In this document: piece after piece, positions 24,791-33,937 of the stretch
Numbering within the stretch: the first letter of the stretch is position 1
How the letters are laid out: every line of letters starts with the position of its first letter
Assembly (NCBI RefSeq): GCF_006717045.1
Contig: NZ_VFPH01000001.1
Location: forward strand, 3,472,001-3,536,000
Length of the DNA: 64,000 bases
From: Pseudonocardia cypriaca
GTDB taxonomy: Bacteria > Actinomycetota > Actinomycetes > Mycobacteriales > Pseudonocardiaceae
Reading direction: 5' to 3'
The notes under the pieces: generated by a model
What the model saw: the letters and a program-made list of their open reading frames with translations, nothing else
Databases searched by the model: none
What the model was told of the DNA's origin: nothing
Made by a program: the position numbers and the translations under genes

Positions 24791-25687
24791 CTAGCTCTTC
24801 GCCGGTGCGTCGAGGAACGCGGGGACGATCGTGTGCAGCTCGGGCCGGTGGATCACGCCGATGTGGGTGGTGCCGGGCAGGACGGCCAGCTGGGAGGCCG
24901 GCAGGCCGACGAGATCGCCGACGACGTTGCCGCCGAGGAGCCCGAAGAACTCGACCGTGTAGTCGAGCCGCACGATGTCCGAGTCACCAGCCACGAGCAG
25001 CACCGGCGCGGGCAGCCCTTCCACCACGCTCTTCGGGTGGACCGGGTACTGCCGATCCATCTCCACCTTCTTCTGGACCAGGGTCGGGAAGTCCTCGGGG
25101 CGAGGTGCTGAGGCCAGGTAGTAGTCGTGGAACGGGGTGCCGTGCAGCATCTCCGGCTTGAAGTCCTGCAGGCCCTCCATCAAACCGGGATGGGTGGACT
25201 TGTCGTCGTAGCCGCCCGAGACCAGCACGAGCTTGTGCACCAGCTCGGGGTGCTGCACGCCCATGGTGAACGCGACCGCGGCCCCCATGCTGTAGCCGAG
25301 GACGTCGGCCTGGGTCACGCCCAGCTGGGTCAGCAGCGCCGCGGTGTCGGCGGCCATGTGCTCGACCCGCAGCGGCCGGTCGATGTCGGCGGTGTGGCCG
25401 TGCGCCTGCTGCTCGACCGCGATCACGCGGCGGTTCTGCGCGAGCGCCGGGATCAGCGTGGCGAAGTCGACACCGATCCCGGAGAAGGCGCCGTGCAGCA
25501 GCACCAGGGGGCGACCGGTCTCCGGGCCGTGCACCTCGTAGTACATCTGCAGGCCGTTCACCGTCGCGTGCCGGCCCGACTCGGGCTGCGGCGGGTTCGC
25601 CGGAGGTGTCTCGCTCGCCCCGCAGCCGGACACGGCGGCGAGTACGACGGCGACACCGAGCGCCGCGAGCGTAGAGATCCTGGACAT
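24791..25687 (-). CDS. Lipoprotein alpha/beta hydrolase
   Basis: This 298-residue protein starts with a lipoprotein signal (ISTLAALGVAVVLAAVSGC, lipobox ending at Cys 24), then an alpha/beta hydrolase. The oxyanion loop is VLLHGAFSGIG, the nucleophile elbow G-Y-S-M-G-A, the acid probably in LLVAGDSDIV and the histidine in GTTHIG. It should act outside the membrane on an ester, lactone or amide. AGGAGG 6 bases upstream supports ATG 25687. The FMN-reductase gene ends 20 bases upstream on the same strand, so the two may be cotranscribed. Confidence 0.85.
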   Translation of the reverse strand: MSRISTLAALGVAVVLAAVSGCGASETPPANPPQPESGRHATVNGLQMYYEVHGPETGRPLVLLHGAFSGIGVDFATLIPALAQNRRVIAVEQQAHGHTADIDRPLRVEHMAADTAALLTQLGVTQADVLGYSMGAAVAFTMGVQHPELVHKLVLVSGGYDDKSTHPGLMEGLQDFKPEMLHGTPFHDYYLASAPRPEDFPTLVQKKVEMDRQYPVHPKSVVEGLPAPVLLVAGDSDIVRLDYTVEFFGLLGGNVVGDLVGLPASQLAVLPGTTHIGVIHRPELHTIVPAFLDAPAKS

Positions 25688-25707
25688 GGTGGTCCTCCTG
25701 TCGGGGG

Positions 25708-26316
25708 TCATGGGGTGAAGGGGGAGCGCGACCGCGCGTCCCGCAGGGCACGGGCCCACCAGCAGAGCCGGTCGAGCGTTGCCGTGGCCTGCTCGTTGCA
25801 GGCCGCGGCAGCGCGGGGCCAGCTGCCGTCGGCGGCGAACTGGTCCCAGTAGCAGGGCAGGGTGATCGGGTCCGGCAGCGCGACCGCGTGCAGTTCGGCG
25901 AAGACCTCCTGCAGTTGTGCGACCGCGTGCAGTCCCCCGGACTCACGGCCGTAGGCCACGAAGGCCACCGGCTTGGCGTGCCACTCCTGGTAGAACCAGT
26001 CGATCGCGGTCTTCAGCGGAGCCGGGAAGCTGTGGTTGTACTCCGGCGTCACCACCACGAAGGCGTCGGCGGCCGCCAGTCGCGGGGCGAGCGCCGTGAC
26101 CGGCCCGGGGACGGCTTCGTCGACGTCGGTCAGCGTGCTCGGCAGCCCGGCGTCGGCGAGGTCGACGACGTCGGTCGCCAGATCCCGGCGCCGGGCGGCA
26201 CGCCCGGCGAACCAGGTGGCCACCGTCGGGCCGAACCGACCGTGCCGCGTGCTGCCGATGATGATCACGAGCCGGATCGGGTCCGTCGCGACGTCCTGCT
26301 GTTCGGGCACGGACAC
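25708..26316 (-). CDS. NADPH-dependent FMN reductase-family oxidoreductase
   Basis: This flavodoxin-fold protein of about 202 residues has the FMN phosphate loop GSTRHGRFGPTVATWF and the second signature TPEYNHSFPAPLKTAIDW. Relatives include chromate/quinone reductases and NADPH:FMN reductases. The start is uncertain: GTG 26316 or GTG 26310 both fit, the latter with better spacing from CGGAAG. It diverges from the large AfsR-like regulator with 73 bases between. Its downstream neighbour is the lipoprotein hydrolase. Confidence 0.82.
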   Translation of the reverse strand: MSVPEQQDVATDPIRLVIIIGSTRHGRFGPTVATWFAGRAARRRDLATDVVDLADAGLPSTLTDVDEAVPGPVTALAPRLAAADAFVVVTPEYNHSFPAPLKTAIDWFYQEWHAKPVAFVAYGRESGGLHAVAQLQEVFAELHAVALPDPITLPCYWDQFAADGSWPRAAAACNEQATATLDRLCWWARALRDARSRSPFTP

Positions 26317-26389
26317 CAGCTTCCGGGCGACGTTTTCGGTTTCCTTGCGGTCCGGCTGCCGTCCCGCGGAACACACATAAGGTGCGATC

Positions 26390-29300
26390 GTGCGATTCGG
26401 GATGTTGGGGTCCGTGGCCGTGTGGACGGACGACGGCACGCCCCTCGCCGTGCCCGGCCGGAAGGTGCGCGCGCTGCTCGCCGACCTGCTGGTGAACGAG
26501 GGCAGACCCGTGCCTGCCGACCGGTTGATCGACGACATCTGGGGCGAACGCCCCCCGCCGTCGGCCGCGGCGACCCTGTCGGCCAAGGTCTCGCAGCTGC
26601 GCCGCGTGCTGGAGGACGCCGAGCCCCGCGGGCGCTCCCTCGTCGTGTCGGGCCCGGCCGGGTACGCCCTCCGGACCGCGCCGGAGGCCGTCGACGCCGG
26701 CCGGTTCGCCGGGCTCGTCGCGCAGGCGAGGTCCGCCGGGCCGCGCACGGCCGTCGCGCTGCTCACCGAGGCGCTCGGCCTCTGGCGCGGGCCCGCCCTC
26801 GCCGATTTCGCCGACGCACCGTTCGCCACGGTGGCGATCGCCCACCTCACCGAGCAGCGGCTCGTTGCGCAGGAGGACGTCGCGGAGCTGAGGCTCGGCC
26901 TCGGCGAGCACGCGGCGGTGGCCGCGGAGCTCGGTCCGCTCGTGGCCGAGCACCCGTTGCGGGAACGGTTGCGCGGATGCGCGATCCGGGCGCTGCACGG
27001 CAGCGGGCGCCAGCACGAGGCGTTGGACAGCTACCGGGAGCTGCGCGCGCTACTGGCCGACGAGCTGGGGCTCGATCCGAGCCCGGAGCTCGTCGCACTC
27101 CACGAGGCGGTGCTCACCCGCGATCCGGCACTCGACCCGCCACCCCCACGCCGGGGCAACCTGCCCGCGCCGCGCACCGCACTCGTCGGTCGGGACGCCG
27201 CGGTCGCCGACGTGGAGGCGCACCTGGCCACCGACCGGCTCGTCACCCTCACCGGGCCGGGTGGGGTGGGCAAGACCCGCCTCGCGCTCGCCGCGGCCGC
27301 GGCCGCCGCTCCCGGCTTCCGCGACGGCGGCTGGCTCGTGGAGCTGGCCCCGGTCGCCTCCGTCGGCGGTCCCACCGACCCCGACCCGTTCGCGTCGCTG
27401 GTGGACGCCGTGCTCGCTGCGCTCGACGTCCGGGCGAACGCGGCGCCGGGCGAGCGGACCACACCGCTGGACCGCCTCGTCGAGGTGGTTCGCGGGCGGC
27501 AGCTCCTACTCGTGCTCGACAACTGCGAGCACGTCGTCGCGCACGTGGCGGAGCTCGCAGACCGGTTGCTCGCCGCCGCAGCGGACCTGCGGATACTGGC
27601 CACCAGCCGGGAACCGCTCGCCCTGGCGGGTGAGGTCGTGTGGAGCGTCCCGCCGCTGGACGTACCCGACCCCGGCGCGGCCGACCCGGAGGCGTTGGCC
27701 GGCAGCAGCGCGGTTCGGTTGTTCGTCGCGCGGGCGGCGGCCGCCGCCAAGGGCTTCCGGCTGGACGACCGCACCGCCGCGCCGGTGGCCGTGCTGTGCC
27801 GGCGTCTGGACGGCATCCCGCTGGCGCTCGAGCTGGCCGCCACGCGGGTGCGCGCGCTGGGCGTCGACGGCGTCGCGGCCCGGCTCGACGACCGGTTCCG
27901 GCTGCTCGCCGCCGGTCACCGGGGCGCGCCGCCGCGCCAGCAGACGCTCCGGTCGATGATCGACTGGAGCTGGGACCTGCTCAGCCCGTCGGAGCAGGTC
28001 CTGCTGCGCAGGCTCGCCGTGCACGCCGACGGCGCCACCGCGGACGCGGCGGCTGCGGTCGCCGCGGACGCCGGGCTTCCTGCGCTGGACGTGCCGGACC
28101 TGCTGGCCCGCCTCGTGGACCGCTCGTTGGTCGATGTCGTGCCCAGCGAACGCCTGCGCTACCGGCTGCTGGAGTCGGTGGCCGAGTACAGCCTGGACAG
28201 GCTCGGCGAGGCGGGCGAGCTCACCGCGCTGCGCCGCCGGCACGCCGACCACTACCTCGTGCTCGCCGAGGAGGCTGCGGCCCAGTTGCACGGGCCGCAG
28301 CAGCCACGCGTCCTGCGCCTGCTCGATGCCGAGACCTCCAACCTGCGGGCCGCCCTCGCCACGACCGCAGGCGACCCGAACCGGGACCGCGCGCTCCGCA
28401 TGGTCGCGGCCTTGGCCTGGTACTGGGTGCTGCGCGGCAGGCTGGGTGAGGCCAGGCGTGCATTCGATGCGGCGCTCGCACCGGTCGGCGAGGCGACGGC
28501 CGGGCTGTACGAAGCCGCCCTCGCCTGGCGCGCCGGGATCGCGCTCATGCTGGGCGATCCCGACGGGTCCGAGAGGCACGTCGCGGCCCTGCGGGTCATC
28601 GACGCGATCCCCGACCCGGTCGCGCGGGCACGCTCCCAGTGGTTCCTCGCCGACACCGGCGCCACCAGCGACCTCCCCGGCGCCGCCGAGCTGCTCGAGC
28701 GCGCGCTGGCGACCAGCCGGGCCTGCGGCGACCGGTGGACCGAGGGCGCGGCGTACCTGGGCCGGGCCCGGCTCGCGCACGTACGCGGCGACCTCGAGGT
28801 GCTGCGGCGCGAGGCCGGGCGGGCGGCCGAGCTGTTCGGCGGCGTCGGTGACCGATGGGGACAGCTGCAAGCGACGTGCTGGCTCGGCGCACTGGCCGAG
28901 CTCACCGCCGACCACGAGCGTGCCGCCGCGCTGCACCGCGAAGGCCTGCGCTGGTGCGAGGAGCTCGGCCTCTGGGCCGAGGTTTCCTCCAGGCTGTCCT
29001 GGCTCGGTTGGATCTCGATGCAGGCCGGTGACCACGCGCAGGCCAGGAGGTACGGCGAGCGGGCACTCGGGCTGGCCACCGAGCAGGGCTTCCTGGACGG
29101 GCAGCTGTTCGCCCGCATAGTGCTCGCCTACGCCGCCCGCAAGGAAGGGCGGCTGGACACGGCACAGCGCCAGCTGGACACCGTGCTCGCAGACACGCCG
29201 CGGTGCGGCGGCGACATCGCGGTCCACGTGCCGATGGTGCTGATCGAGCTCGGCTTCGTCGCCGAGCTGCGCGATGATCCACACACGGCCGCGCGCCTGC

Positions 29301-29647
29301 ACGGCGAGGCCTACGACGCCGCGCAGAAGATCGCCGCACCACGGGACAGCGCGGGCGCCATCGAAGGCCTGGCCTGCGCGCTCGCGGCGACCGGATCGTT
29401 CCAGGCGGCGGCTGTGCTGCTCGGCGCCGCCGACGCCGCCCGCAGGGCGGCAGGGCTCCCGCTGGCCCCCGCCGAACGCCACGACGTCGACCGTGCCGCC
29501 ACTGCCGCCCGCACCGCCATCGGCGAACCGGCCTTCGACGAGGCACACGCAGCAGGTGGGCGGCTCTCACCCGACGAGGCCTACGCCGCCGCGGTGGCGG
29601 CCCTGCCCGTCGCGGCCCGAGCCACGGGGCCACTCACGGTCCGGTGA
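26390..29647 (+). CDS. AfsR/SARP-type regulator with BTAD, NB-ARC and TPR domains
   Basis: This 1085-residue multidomain regulator has a winged helix (residues 1-90), a bacterial transcriptional activation domain (about 95-245) and an NB-ARC ATPase with P-loop GPGGVGKT at 289-296 and LLVLDNCEHV as Walker B. A C-terminal helical region of TPR-like repeats follows. This is the architecture of AfsR-like activators, which often control secondary metabolism. No biosynthetic cluster is in the window, so its target may be the adjacent FMN reductase or something remote. It starts at GTG 26390; its end overlaps the convergent aldolase gene by 14 bases. Confidence 0.9.
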   Translation: MRFGMLGSVAVWTDDGTPLAVPGRKVRALLADLLVNEGRPVPADRLIDDIWGERPPPSAAATLSAKVSQLRRVLEDAEPRGRSLVVSGPAGYALRTAPEAVDAGRFAGLVAQARSAGPRTAVALLTEALGLWRGPALADFADAPFATVAIAHLTEQRLVAQEDVAELRLGLGEHAAVAAELGPLVAEHPLRERLRGCAIRALHGSGRQHEALDSYRELRALLADELGLDPSPELVALHEAVLTRDPALDPPPPRRGNLPAPRTALVGRDAAVADVEAHLATDRLVTLTGPGGVGKTRLALAAAAAAAPGFRDGGWLVELAPVASVGGPTDPDPFASLVDAVLAALDVRANAAPGERTTPLDRLVEVVRGRQLLLVLDNCEHVVAHVAELADRLLAAAADLRILATSREPLALAGEVVWSVPPLDVPDPGAADPEALAGSSAVRLFVARAAAAAKGFRLDDRTAAPVAVLCRRLDGIPLALELAATRVRALGVDGVAARLDDRFRLLAAGHRGAPPRQQTLRSMIDWSWDLLSPSEQVLLRRLAVHADGATADAAAAVAADAGLPALDVPDLLARLVDRSLVDVVPSERLRYRLLESVAEYSLDRLGEAGELTALRRRHADHYLVLAEEAAAQLHGPQQPRVLRLLDAETSNLRAALATTAGDPNRDRALRMVAALAWYWVLRGRLGEARRAFDAALAPVGEATAGLYEAALAWRAGIALMLGDPDGSERHVAALRVIDAIPDPVARARSQWFLADTGATSDLPGAAELLERALATSRACGDRWTEGAAYLGRARLAHVRGDLEVLRREAGRAAELFGGVGDRWGQLQATCWLGALAELTADHERAAALHREGLRWCEELGLWAEVSSRLSWLGWISMQAGDHAQARRYGERALGLATEQGFLDGQLFARIVLAYAARKEGRLDTAQRQLDTVLADTPRCGGDIAVHVPMVLIELGFVAELRDDPHTAARLHGEAYDAAQKIAAPRDSAGAIEGLACALAATGSFQAAAVLLGAADAARRAAGLPLAPAERHDVDRAATAARTAIGEPAFDEAHAAGGRLSPDEAYAAAVAALPVAARATGPLTVR

Positions 29648-30569
29648 ACAGTTCCGGGACGGCGGCCTCCGCAGCGGCGCGCAGTGCCGGGATCGCCTCC
29701 TCGGGCACCCACCGGTGGGGCCAGCGCACCCGGGTGCCGATCGGCGCCCAGCCGCCGATCGCGGCCAGCGTCTTGTCGAGCGCGGGATCGGAGTAGCCGG
29801 CGCGGCCGAGCGGGCCGATGTGGGCGTCCAGGAAGCCGCGCAGCCGCCCCTCGAACTCCAGCGCGGCGGGCAGGTCGCTGGTGATCTGCGCGTACCAGCG
29901 GGCGGCTCCGGCCGGGCTGAGGCAGGCCACGTTCGAGTACGCGCCGGCTGCACCGCGGGCGTATCCGGAGGCCAGGGTGTGGCCCGCCACGAAGATCGCG
30001 ATGCGCCCGCCGACGGCGTCGGCCATCCGCGCGTACCAGGCGTCGTCGCCGCCCGGCACCTTCACGCCGACCAGCGCCGGGACCTCGTCGGCGAGCTTCC
30101 CGAACAGCTCCGGCGGCACCTGCGTCTTGGCGTACGGCGGGTTGTACAGCACCAGCGGCACGCCGTCGGCCACCGCGGCCATCCGTTCGACGGCGGCGAG
30201 CACCTCGTCGGGCCCGAGCGGCAGCCAGTCGGGCAGCACGACCTGGATCGCGCCGGGCCGCAGCGCGGCGGCGCGGGCGATCCGGTCGAGCGACAGCTGC
30301 CCGCTGGGGTGGCTCGCCCCGAGCTGGAACGGCATCCCCGCGGCGGCGCAGCGGTCCGCCACGAGCGCGTGCAGTCGGTCGTACTCGGCGTCGGTGAGCG
30401 TGTGGAACTCCCCCGCCGTCCCGTTGGCGTAGACGCCGTGCACCCCCGAGGCGAGCACGCGGTCCAGGGCGGCGGCGAGGACGTCGAGGTCGATGCCGTC
30501 GTCGTCGCGCAGTGGCAGCAGCACGGTGGCCCACGCCCCGCGGAGCGTGGACGCGGTCAGTGGTTCCAC
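29634..30569 (-). CDS. DapA/NanA-superfamily class I aldolase
   Basis: This 311-residue TIM-barrel lyase of the dihydrodipicolinate synthase superfamily has a Schiff-base lysine, probably K170 (LVGVKVPGGD), Y142 (LYNPP) and the pyruvate-binding GTAGE at 50-54 in place of the usual GTTGE. Enzymes of this group cleave or form 2-keto acids through pyruvate. It is the last gene of the six-gene importer operon, 4 bases after the GntR gene. A second aldolase of the same superfamily lies upstream in the operon, so the two probably act in sequence or on related sugar acids. Not likely to be lysine DapA. Confidence 0.85.
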   Translation of the reverse strand: MEPLTASTLRGAWATVLLPLRDDDGIDLDVLAAALDRVLASGVHGVYANGTAGEFHTLTDAEYDRLHALVADRCAAAGMPFQLGASHPSGQLSLDRIARAAALRPGAIQVVLPDWLPLGPDEVLAAVERMAAVADGVPLVLYNPPYAKTQVPPELFGKLADEVPALVGVKVPGGDDAWYARMADAVGGRIAIFVAGHTLASGYARGAAGAYSNVACLSPAGAARWYAQITSDLPAALEFEGRLRGFLDAHIGPLGRAGYSDPALDKTLAAIGGWAPIGTRVRWPHRWVPEEAIPALRAAAEAAVPELFTGP

Positions 30570-30573
30570 GGGG

Positions 30574-31278
30574 TCAGCCCGCGTCCTCGGCGGGAGCCCT
30601 CAGCAACGCGGCGCGCCCGCGGATGTCGTCGAAGTGCTGCTGCATCGCCCCGATGCTCTCGCCCGCGTCGCCGGACTGCAGTGCCCGGATGATCCGCAGG
30701 TGCACGGCGCCGCGCCCGCCCTCGGGCGGCACCGGGATGGAGTCGCCGAGCCGCGTGAACAGCTCCCAGAAGACCTCGATGAGGTTGTCGACGAGCGGGT
30801 TGCCCAGCGCCCGGTAGAGCAGCAGGTGGAACCGCTTGTCCACCTCGGTGATCGGCTTCCCGCGGGACTCGAGCGCGGTCATCTCGTCGGCGAGCCGGGC
30901 GCACTCGGCCAGCTCGACCTGCGGGTTCAGCCGGGCGACGGCCGGCATCAGTCCGACCTCCATCGCCTCGCGCGCGGTGAGGATCTCCTCCAGCCCGGTG
31001 CCGGTGGCGGCGAGCCCGTAGGGCAGCTGCTCGATCAGCGGGCGGAACGAGAACGCCGAGACGAACAGCCCGTTGCCGTGCCGGGCCTCGATGACGCCGA
31101 GGGTCTGCAGGCTGCGGGTGGCCTCGCGCAGCGACAGCCGGCTCACGCCGAGCCGCTCGGCCAGGGTGGCCTCGGGGGGCAGCCGGTCCCCCGGGCCGAG
31201 CCCGGCCTCGGTGATGAAGTCGCGCAGGCGGGCCTGGGCCTCGAGGTAGATCGGGTTCTTGACCCGTTTCTCAGCCAT
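30574..31278 (-). CDS. GntR/FadR-family regulator of the importer-aldolase operon
   Basis: This 234-residue regulator has an N-terminal winged helix (residues 8-75: GDRLPPEATLAERLGVSRLS, then ATRSLQTLGVIEARHGNGLF) and a C-terminal FCD helical ligand domain with metal-ligand-type residues (DKRFHLLLYRALGN). It overlaps the N-acetylneuraminate-lyase-like gene by 8 bases and is embedded in the operon. The 18-bp palindrome at 35201-35218 in the operon promoter is its most likely binding site. The ligand is probably the sugar acid or a catabolic intermediate. Confidence 0.9.
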   Translation of the reverse strand: MAEKRVKNPIYLEAQARLRDFITEAGLGPGDRLPPEATLAERLGVSRLSLREATRSLQTLGVIEARHGNGLFVSAFSFRPLIEQLPYGLAATGTGLEEILTAREAMEVGLMPAVARLNPQVELAECARLADEMTALESRGKPITEVDKRFHLLLYRALGNPLVDNLIEVFWELFTRLGDSIPVPPEGGRGAVHLRIIRALQSGDAGESIGAMQQHFDDIRGRAALLRAPAEDAG

Positions 31279-32170
31279 CGGCCCCCTCCAGTGCCGCCCG
31301 GACGGCTCCGGCCAGCTCGCCCACCTTGGCACGTGCGGCGGCGTCCAGGCGGCCGTACGGCGAGCGGGCCGGGCCTGCATCCGGGCCGAGCTCGTTCATC
31401 AGCGCCTTCAGGAACCCGATCCCCCCGTGCGCGTTCGCGGCCCTTGCCACCTCGCGGAACGGGGTGTGCAGCCGGTACGCCTCGGCCGGCTCGCCCCGCT
31501 CGAACGCGGCGGCCACGGCGTGCGCGAGCGGCGCCATGCCGTTGTAGAGGCTGCCGATCACCTTCTCGACGCCGCAGGCCAGCCCCGCAGGCAGCAGCTC
31601 GTCGCGTCCGAAGAAGGCGTCGATCCCGGGAGCGGCCGCGCGGGTGCGGTCGTACTCCAGCAGGTCGCCGTCGGTGAACTTCACCGCCGTCGCGGTGGGC
31701 GCGGCCGCGGCGAGCGCGGCCACCACGTCCGACGGCCGGTGGGCCGAGCCCGTCATGCTCGGGATGTGGTAGAAGCCGAACGGCGTGCCCGGCGCCGCCG
31801 CCGCCACCGCGGCGAGGTGCGCCACCAGCGCGTCGAGACTCGGAGCATCGCCGTAGTACGGGCCCACCGCCCCGATCAGATCCGCCCCGCACGACTCGGC
31901 GTGCGCCGCGAGCTGCTGCGCCTGCGCGAGGTCGGTGTGCCCCACGTGCACGCCCAGCTTCATCCCGGCCGGACGGGCGTCCTGCCAGGCCTCTACCAGC
32001 GACTGCCGCTCGGCCGTGTCCATGGCCGCGAACTCGCCGGTCGTCCCGCCGACGAACGCACCGGCGACGCCCGCTGCGTGCAGGTGCGCGGCCTGCGCCG
32101 CGACGACGTCGAGGGCCAGCTTCCCGTCCGGTGTGAACGGGGTCGGCGTGGCGGCCCAGATCTCGAGCAC
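31271..32170 (-). CDS. N-acetylneuraminate lyase-like aldolase
   Basis: This 299-residue TIM-barrel has GGTTGE at 41-46, Y134 in the FYHIPSMTG segment typical of N-acetylneuraminate lyases, and K164 in AVKFTDGD as Schiff-base lysine. It would cleave a nine-carbon or related 2-keto sugar acid to pyruvate and an amino sugar or aldose. The preceding ABC importer would deliver the substrate. Absence of an epimerase or ManNAc kinase in the operon means sialic acid itself is not proven; other keto-deoxy acids are possible. Confidence 0.8.
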   Translation of the reverse strand: MLEIWAATPTPFTPDGKLALDVVAAQAAHLHAAGVAGAFVGGTTGEFAAMDTAERQSLVEAWQDARPAGMKLGVHVGHTDLAQAQQLAAHAESCGADLIGAVGPYYGDAPSLDALVAHLAAVAAAAPGTPFGFYHIPSMTGSAHRPSDVVAALAAAAPTATAVKFTDGDLLEYDRTRAAAPGIDAFFGRDELLPAGLACGVEKVIGSLYNGMAPLAHAVAAAFERGEPAEAYRLHTPFREVARAANAHGGIGFLKALMNELGPDAGPARSPYGRLDAAARAKVGELAGAVRAALEGADG

Positions 32171-32183
32171 AGCAGGTCCTCTC

Positions 32184-33005
32184 TCAACCCTTGGTGGCGC
32201 CGTCGGTGAGACCGGCGACGATGTAACGCTGGAGCAGCACGAACAGGACGATCACCGGCACGGCCACCACGGCGGACACGGCCATGAGCTCGTTCCACCG
32301 GGTGCCGAACGCGTTGGTCAGCTTCGCGATCACCACGCTGACCGGCTGCAGCTCGTCGCCGGTCGCCAGCGCGAGGCCGAACACGAACTCGCCCCACGCG
32401 CCGAGGAAGCTGACGACCGCCATCGTGATCACGCCGGGGATGCTGACCGGCAGGGCCACCCGGACGAACGCGCCGAAGGTCGTGCAGCCGTCCACGCGTG
32501 CCGCCTCGAGCACCTCGCCGGGCACCGACAGGAAGTACGGCCGCATGATCGTGATCGCGAGCGGGATCGAGAGCGAGCAGTTCGCGATGATCAGCCCGGC
32601 GTAGGTGTTGACCAGCCCCACCCGCCCGAACAGCACGAACATGGGCAGCGCCAGGTTGACCGCCGGGATCATCTGCACGGCGAGGAACAGCAGCAGCGCG
32701 GGCGTGACCCACCGGATGCGCAGGCGGGCGAGCGCGAACGCCGCCGGGACGGCCACGACCAGCGTGAGCAGCGTGGTCCCGGTCGCGATGACGAACGTGT
32801 TGAGCAGGCCGCGCCCGATGTCCGGGTCGTCGAAGACCGCGCTTTGGTACGCCGACAGGGTCGGCGGCACCGGCACGAGCGCGGGCGGCCGGGCGAACAC
32901 GTCGGCCTGCTGCTTGAACGAGGTGTTGAGCATCCAGTAGACGGGCAGCAGGTAGACCGCCGTCACGGCGACGGCCACGACGAGCCGGATGCGTTCGCGC
33001 GTCAT
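32184..33005 (-). CDS. Sugar ABC importer permease, MalG-like
   Basis: This 273-residue permease has six helices, beginning RLVVAVAVTAVYLLPVYWML. The cytoplasmic coupling loop EAARVDGCTTFGAFVRVALP is the EAA motif that docks the ATPase. It belongs to the carbohydrate uptake CUT1 family. Its start overlaps the MalF-like gene by 4 bases, and 13 bases separate it from the lyase gene. No ATPase is encoded in the operon, so a shared MsmK-type ATPase elsewhere must energise it. Confidence 0.93.
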   Translation of the reverse strand: MTRERIRLVVAVAVTAVYLLPVYWMLNTSFKQQADVFARPPALVPVPPTLSAYQSAVFDDPDIGRGLLNTFVIATGTTLLTLVVAVPAAFALARLRIRWVTPALLLFLAVQMIPAVNLALPMFVLFGRVGLVNTYAGLIIANCSLSIPLAITIMRPYFLSVPGEVLEAARVDGCTTFGAFVRVALPVSIPGVITMAVVSFLGAWGEFVFGLALATGDELQPVSVVIAKLTNAFGTRWNELMAVSAVVAVPVIVLFVLLQRYIVAGLTDGATKG

Positions 33006-33937
33006 GCCGTCTCCTCCCTGCGCAGCGACCGGAAGTAGAAGATCGACAGCACCAGCGGGACCAGCAGCATCACGGTGGTGGCGACGGCCGCGGTGTCGTA
33101 GCGGCGGAACTCGAACGCCTCCTGGAAGGCGTAGAGCGGCAGGGTGAGCGTGGCGCCGCCCGGGCCGCCGCGCGTCATGAGGTAGATGGTGTCGAACGTC
33201 TTGAAGGCGAAAATGAAGATCAGCAGCATCACCGTGACGCTGACCGGACGCAGCGCGGGCAGCGTGACGTGCCGGAACTGCTGCCACGCGCCGGCGCCGT
33301 CGATGCGGGCCGCCTCGTACAGCATCGTCGGCACCCCTTGCAGGCCCGCCACCAGCAGGATCATCGCGAACGGCGCGAAGCTCCACGCGGTGGCCGCGAT
33401 CACCGACACCATCGCGGGCCCGGGCTGGCCCAGCCAGAAGAGGTCGCCGTCGATGAGGCCGAGCCCGCGCAGCACCGCGTTGAGCAGCCCGTACGAGCCG
33501 TCGAGCAGCCAGCGCCAGACGTTCGCGCCGACCACCGTCGGCAGGATCCAGGCCAGCATCAGCAACGCCCGCATCACGTTGCGACCCGCGAATCGGCGGA
33601 CGAACAGCAGCGCGAGCGCGAGACCGCCCGCGTAGGTCAGCACCACCGTGCCGACCGTGTACACCAGCGAGAGCCACAGGGCCTGCCAGAACTCGGCCCG
33701 GCCGAACTGGTCGGCGAAGTTGGCGAACCCCACCCAGTCGGCGCCGCCGCGGATCACCTCCCGGAGCCCGACGTCCTGGAAGGCCTGCACCACGCTGTAG
33801 ATCAGCGGGTACACCACCGTGACCGCGACGAACGCCACCGCGGGCAGCAGGAAGAGCTGGTCGGTCCGGTTGCCCGCACGCCGACGCGGCCGGTGGGCCG
33901 GTGCCGGCGTGCGGGTCCGATCGAGAACCGCCGTCAT
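33002..33937 (-). CDS. Sugar ABC importer permease, MalF-like
   Basis: This 311-residue permease has a basic N-terminus, six or more helices from QLFLLPAVAFVAVTVVYPL onward, and the EAA coupling loop EAARIDGAGAWQQFRHVTLP. It pairs with the MalG-like permease to form the channel. It overlaps the binding-protein gene and the second permease gene by 4 bases each, so translation is coupled through the whole transporter. Confidence 0.93.
   Translation of the reverse strand: MTAVLDRTRTPAPAHRPRRRAGNRTDQLFLLPAVAFVAVTVVYPLIYSVVQAFQDVGLREVIRGGADWVGFANFADQFGRAEFWQALWLSLVYTVGTVVLTYAGGLALALLFVRRFAGRNVMRALLMLAWILPTVVGANVWRWLLDGSYGLLNAVLRGLGLIDGDLFWLGQPGPAMVSVIAATAWSFAPFAMILLVAGLQGVPTMLYEAARIDGAGAWQQFRHVTLPALRPVSVTVMLLIFIFAFKTFDTIYLMTRGGPGGATLTLPLYAFQEAFEFRRYDTAAVATTVMLLVPLVLSIFYFRSLRREETA

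Noticed and set aside
27506..29548. A 680-codon leftward open frame opposite the AfsR-like gene
   Set aside because: Low-complexity shadow of the TPR region, with no start context or family motif.
31271..32170. Lysine-pathway dihydrodipicolinate synthase
   Set aside because: The YHIPSMTG segment and importer context fit N-acetylneuraminate-lyase-like enzymes better than DapA.
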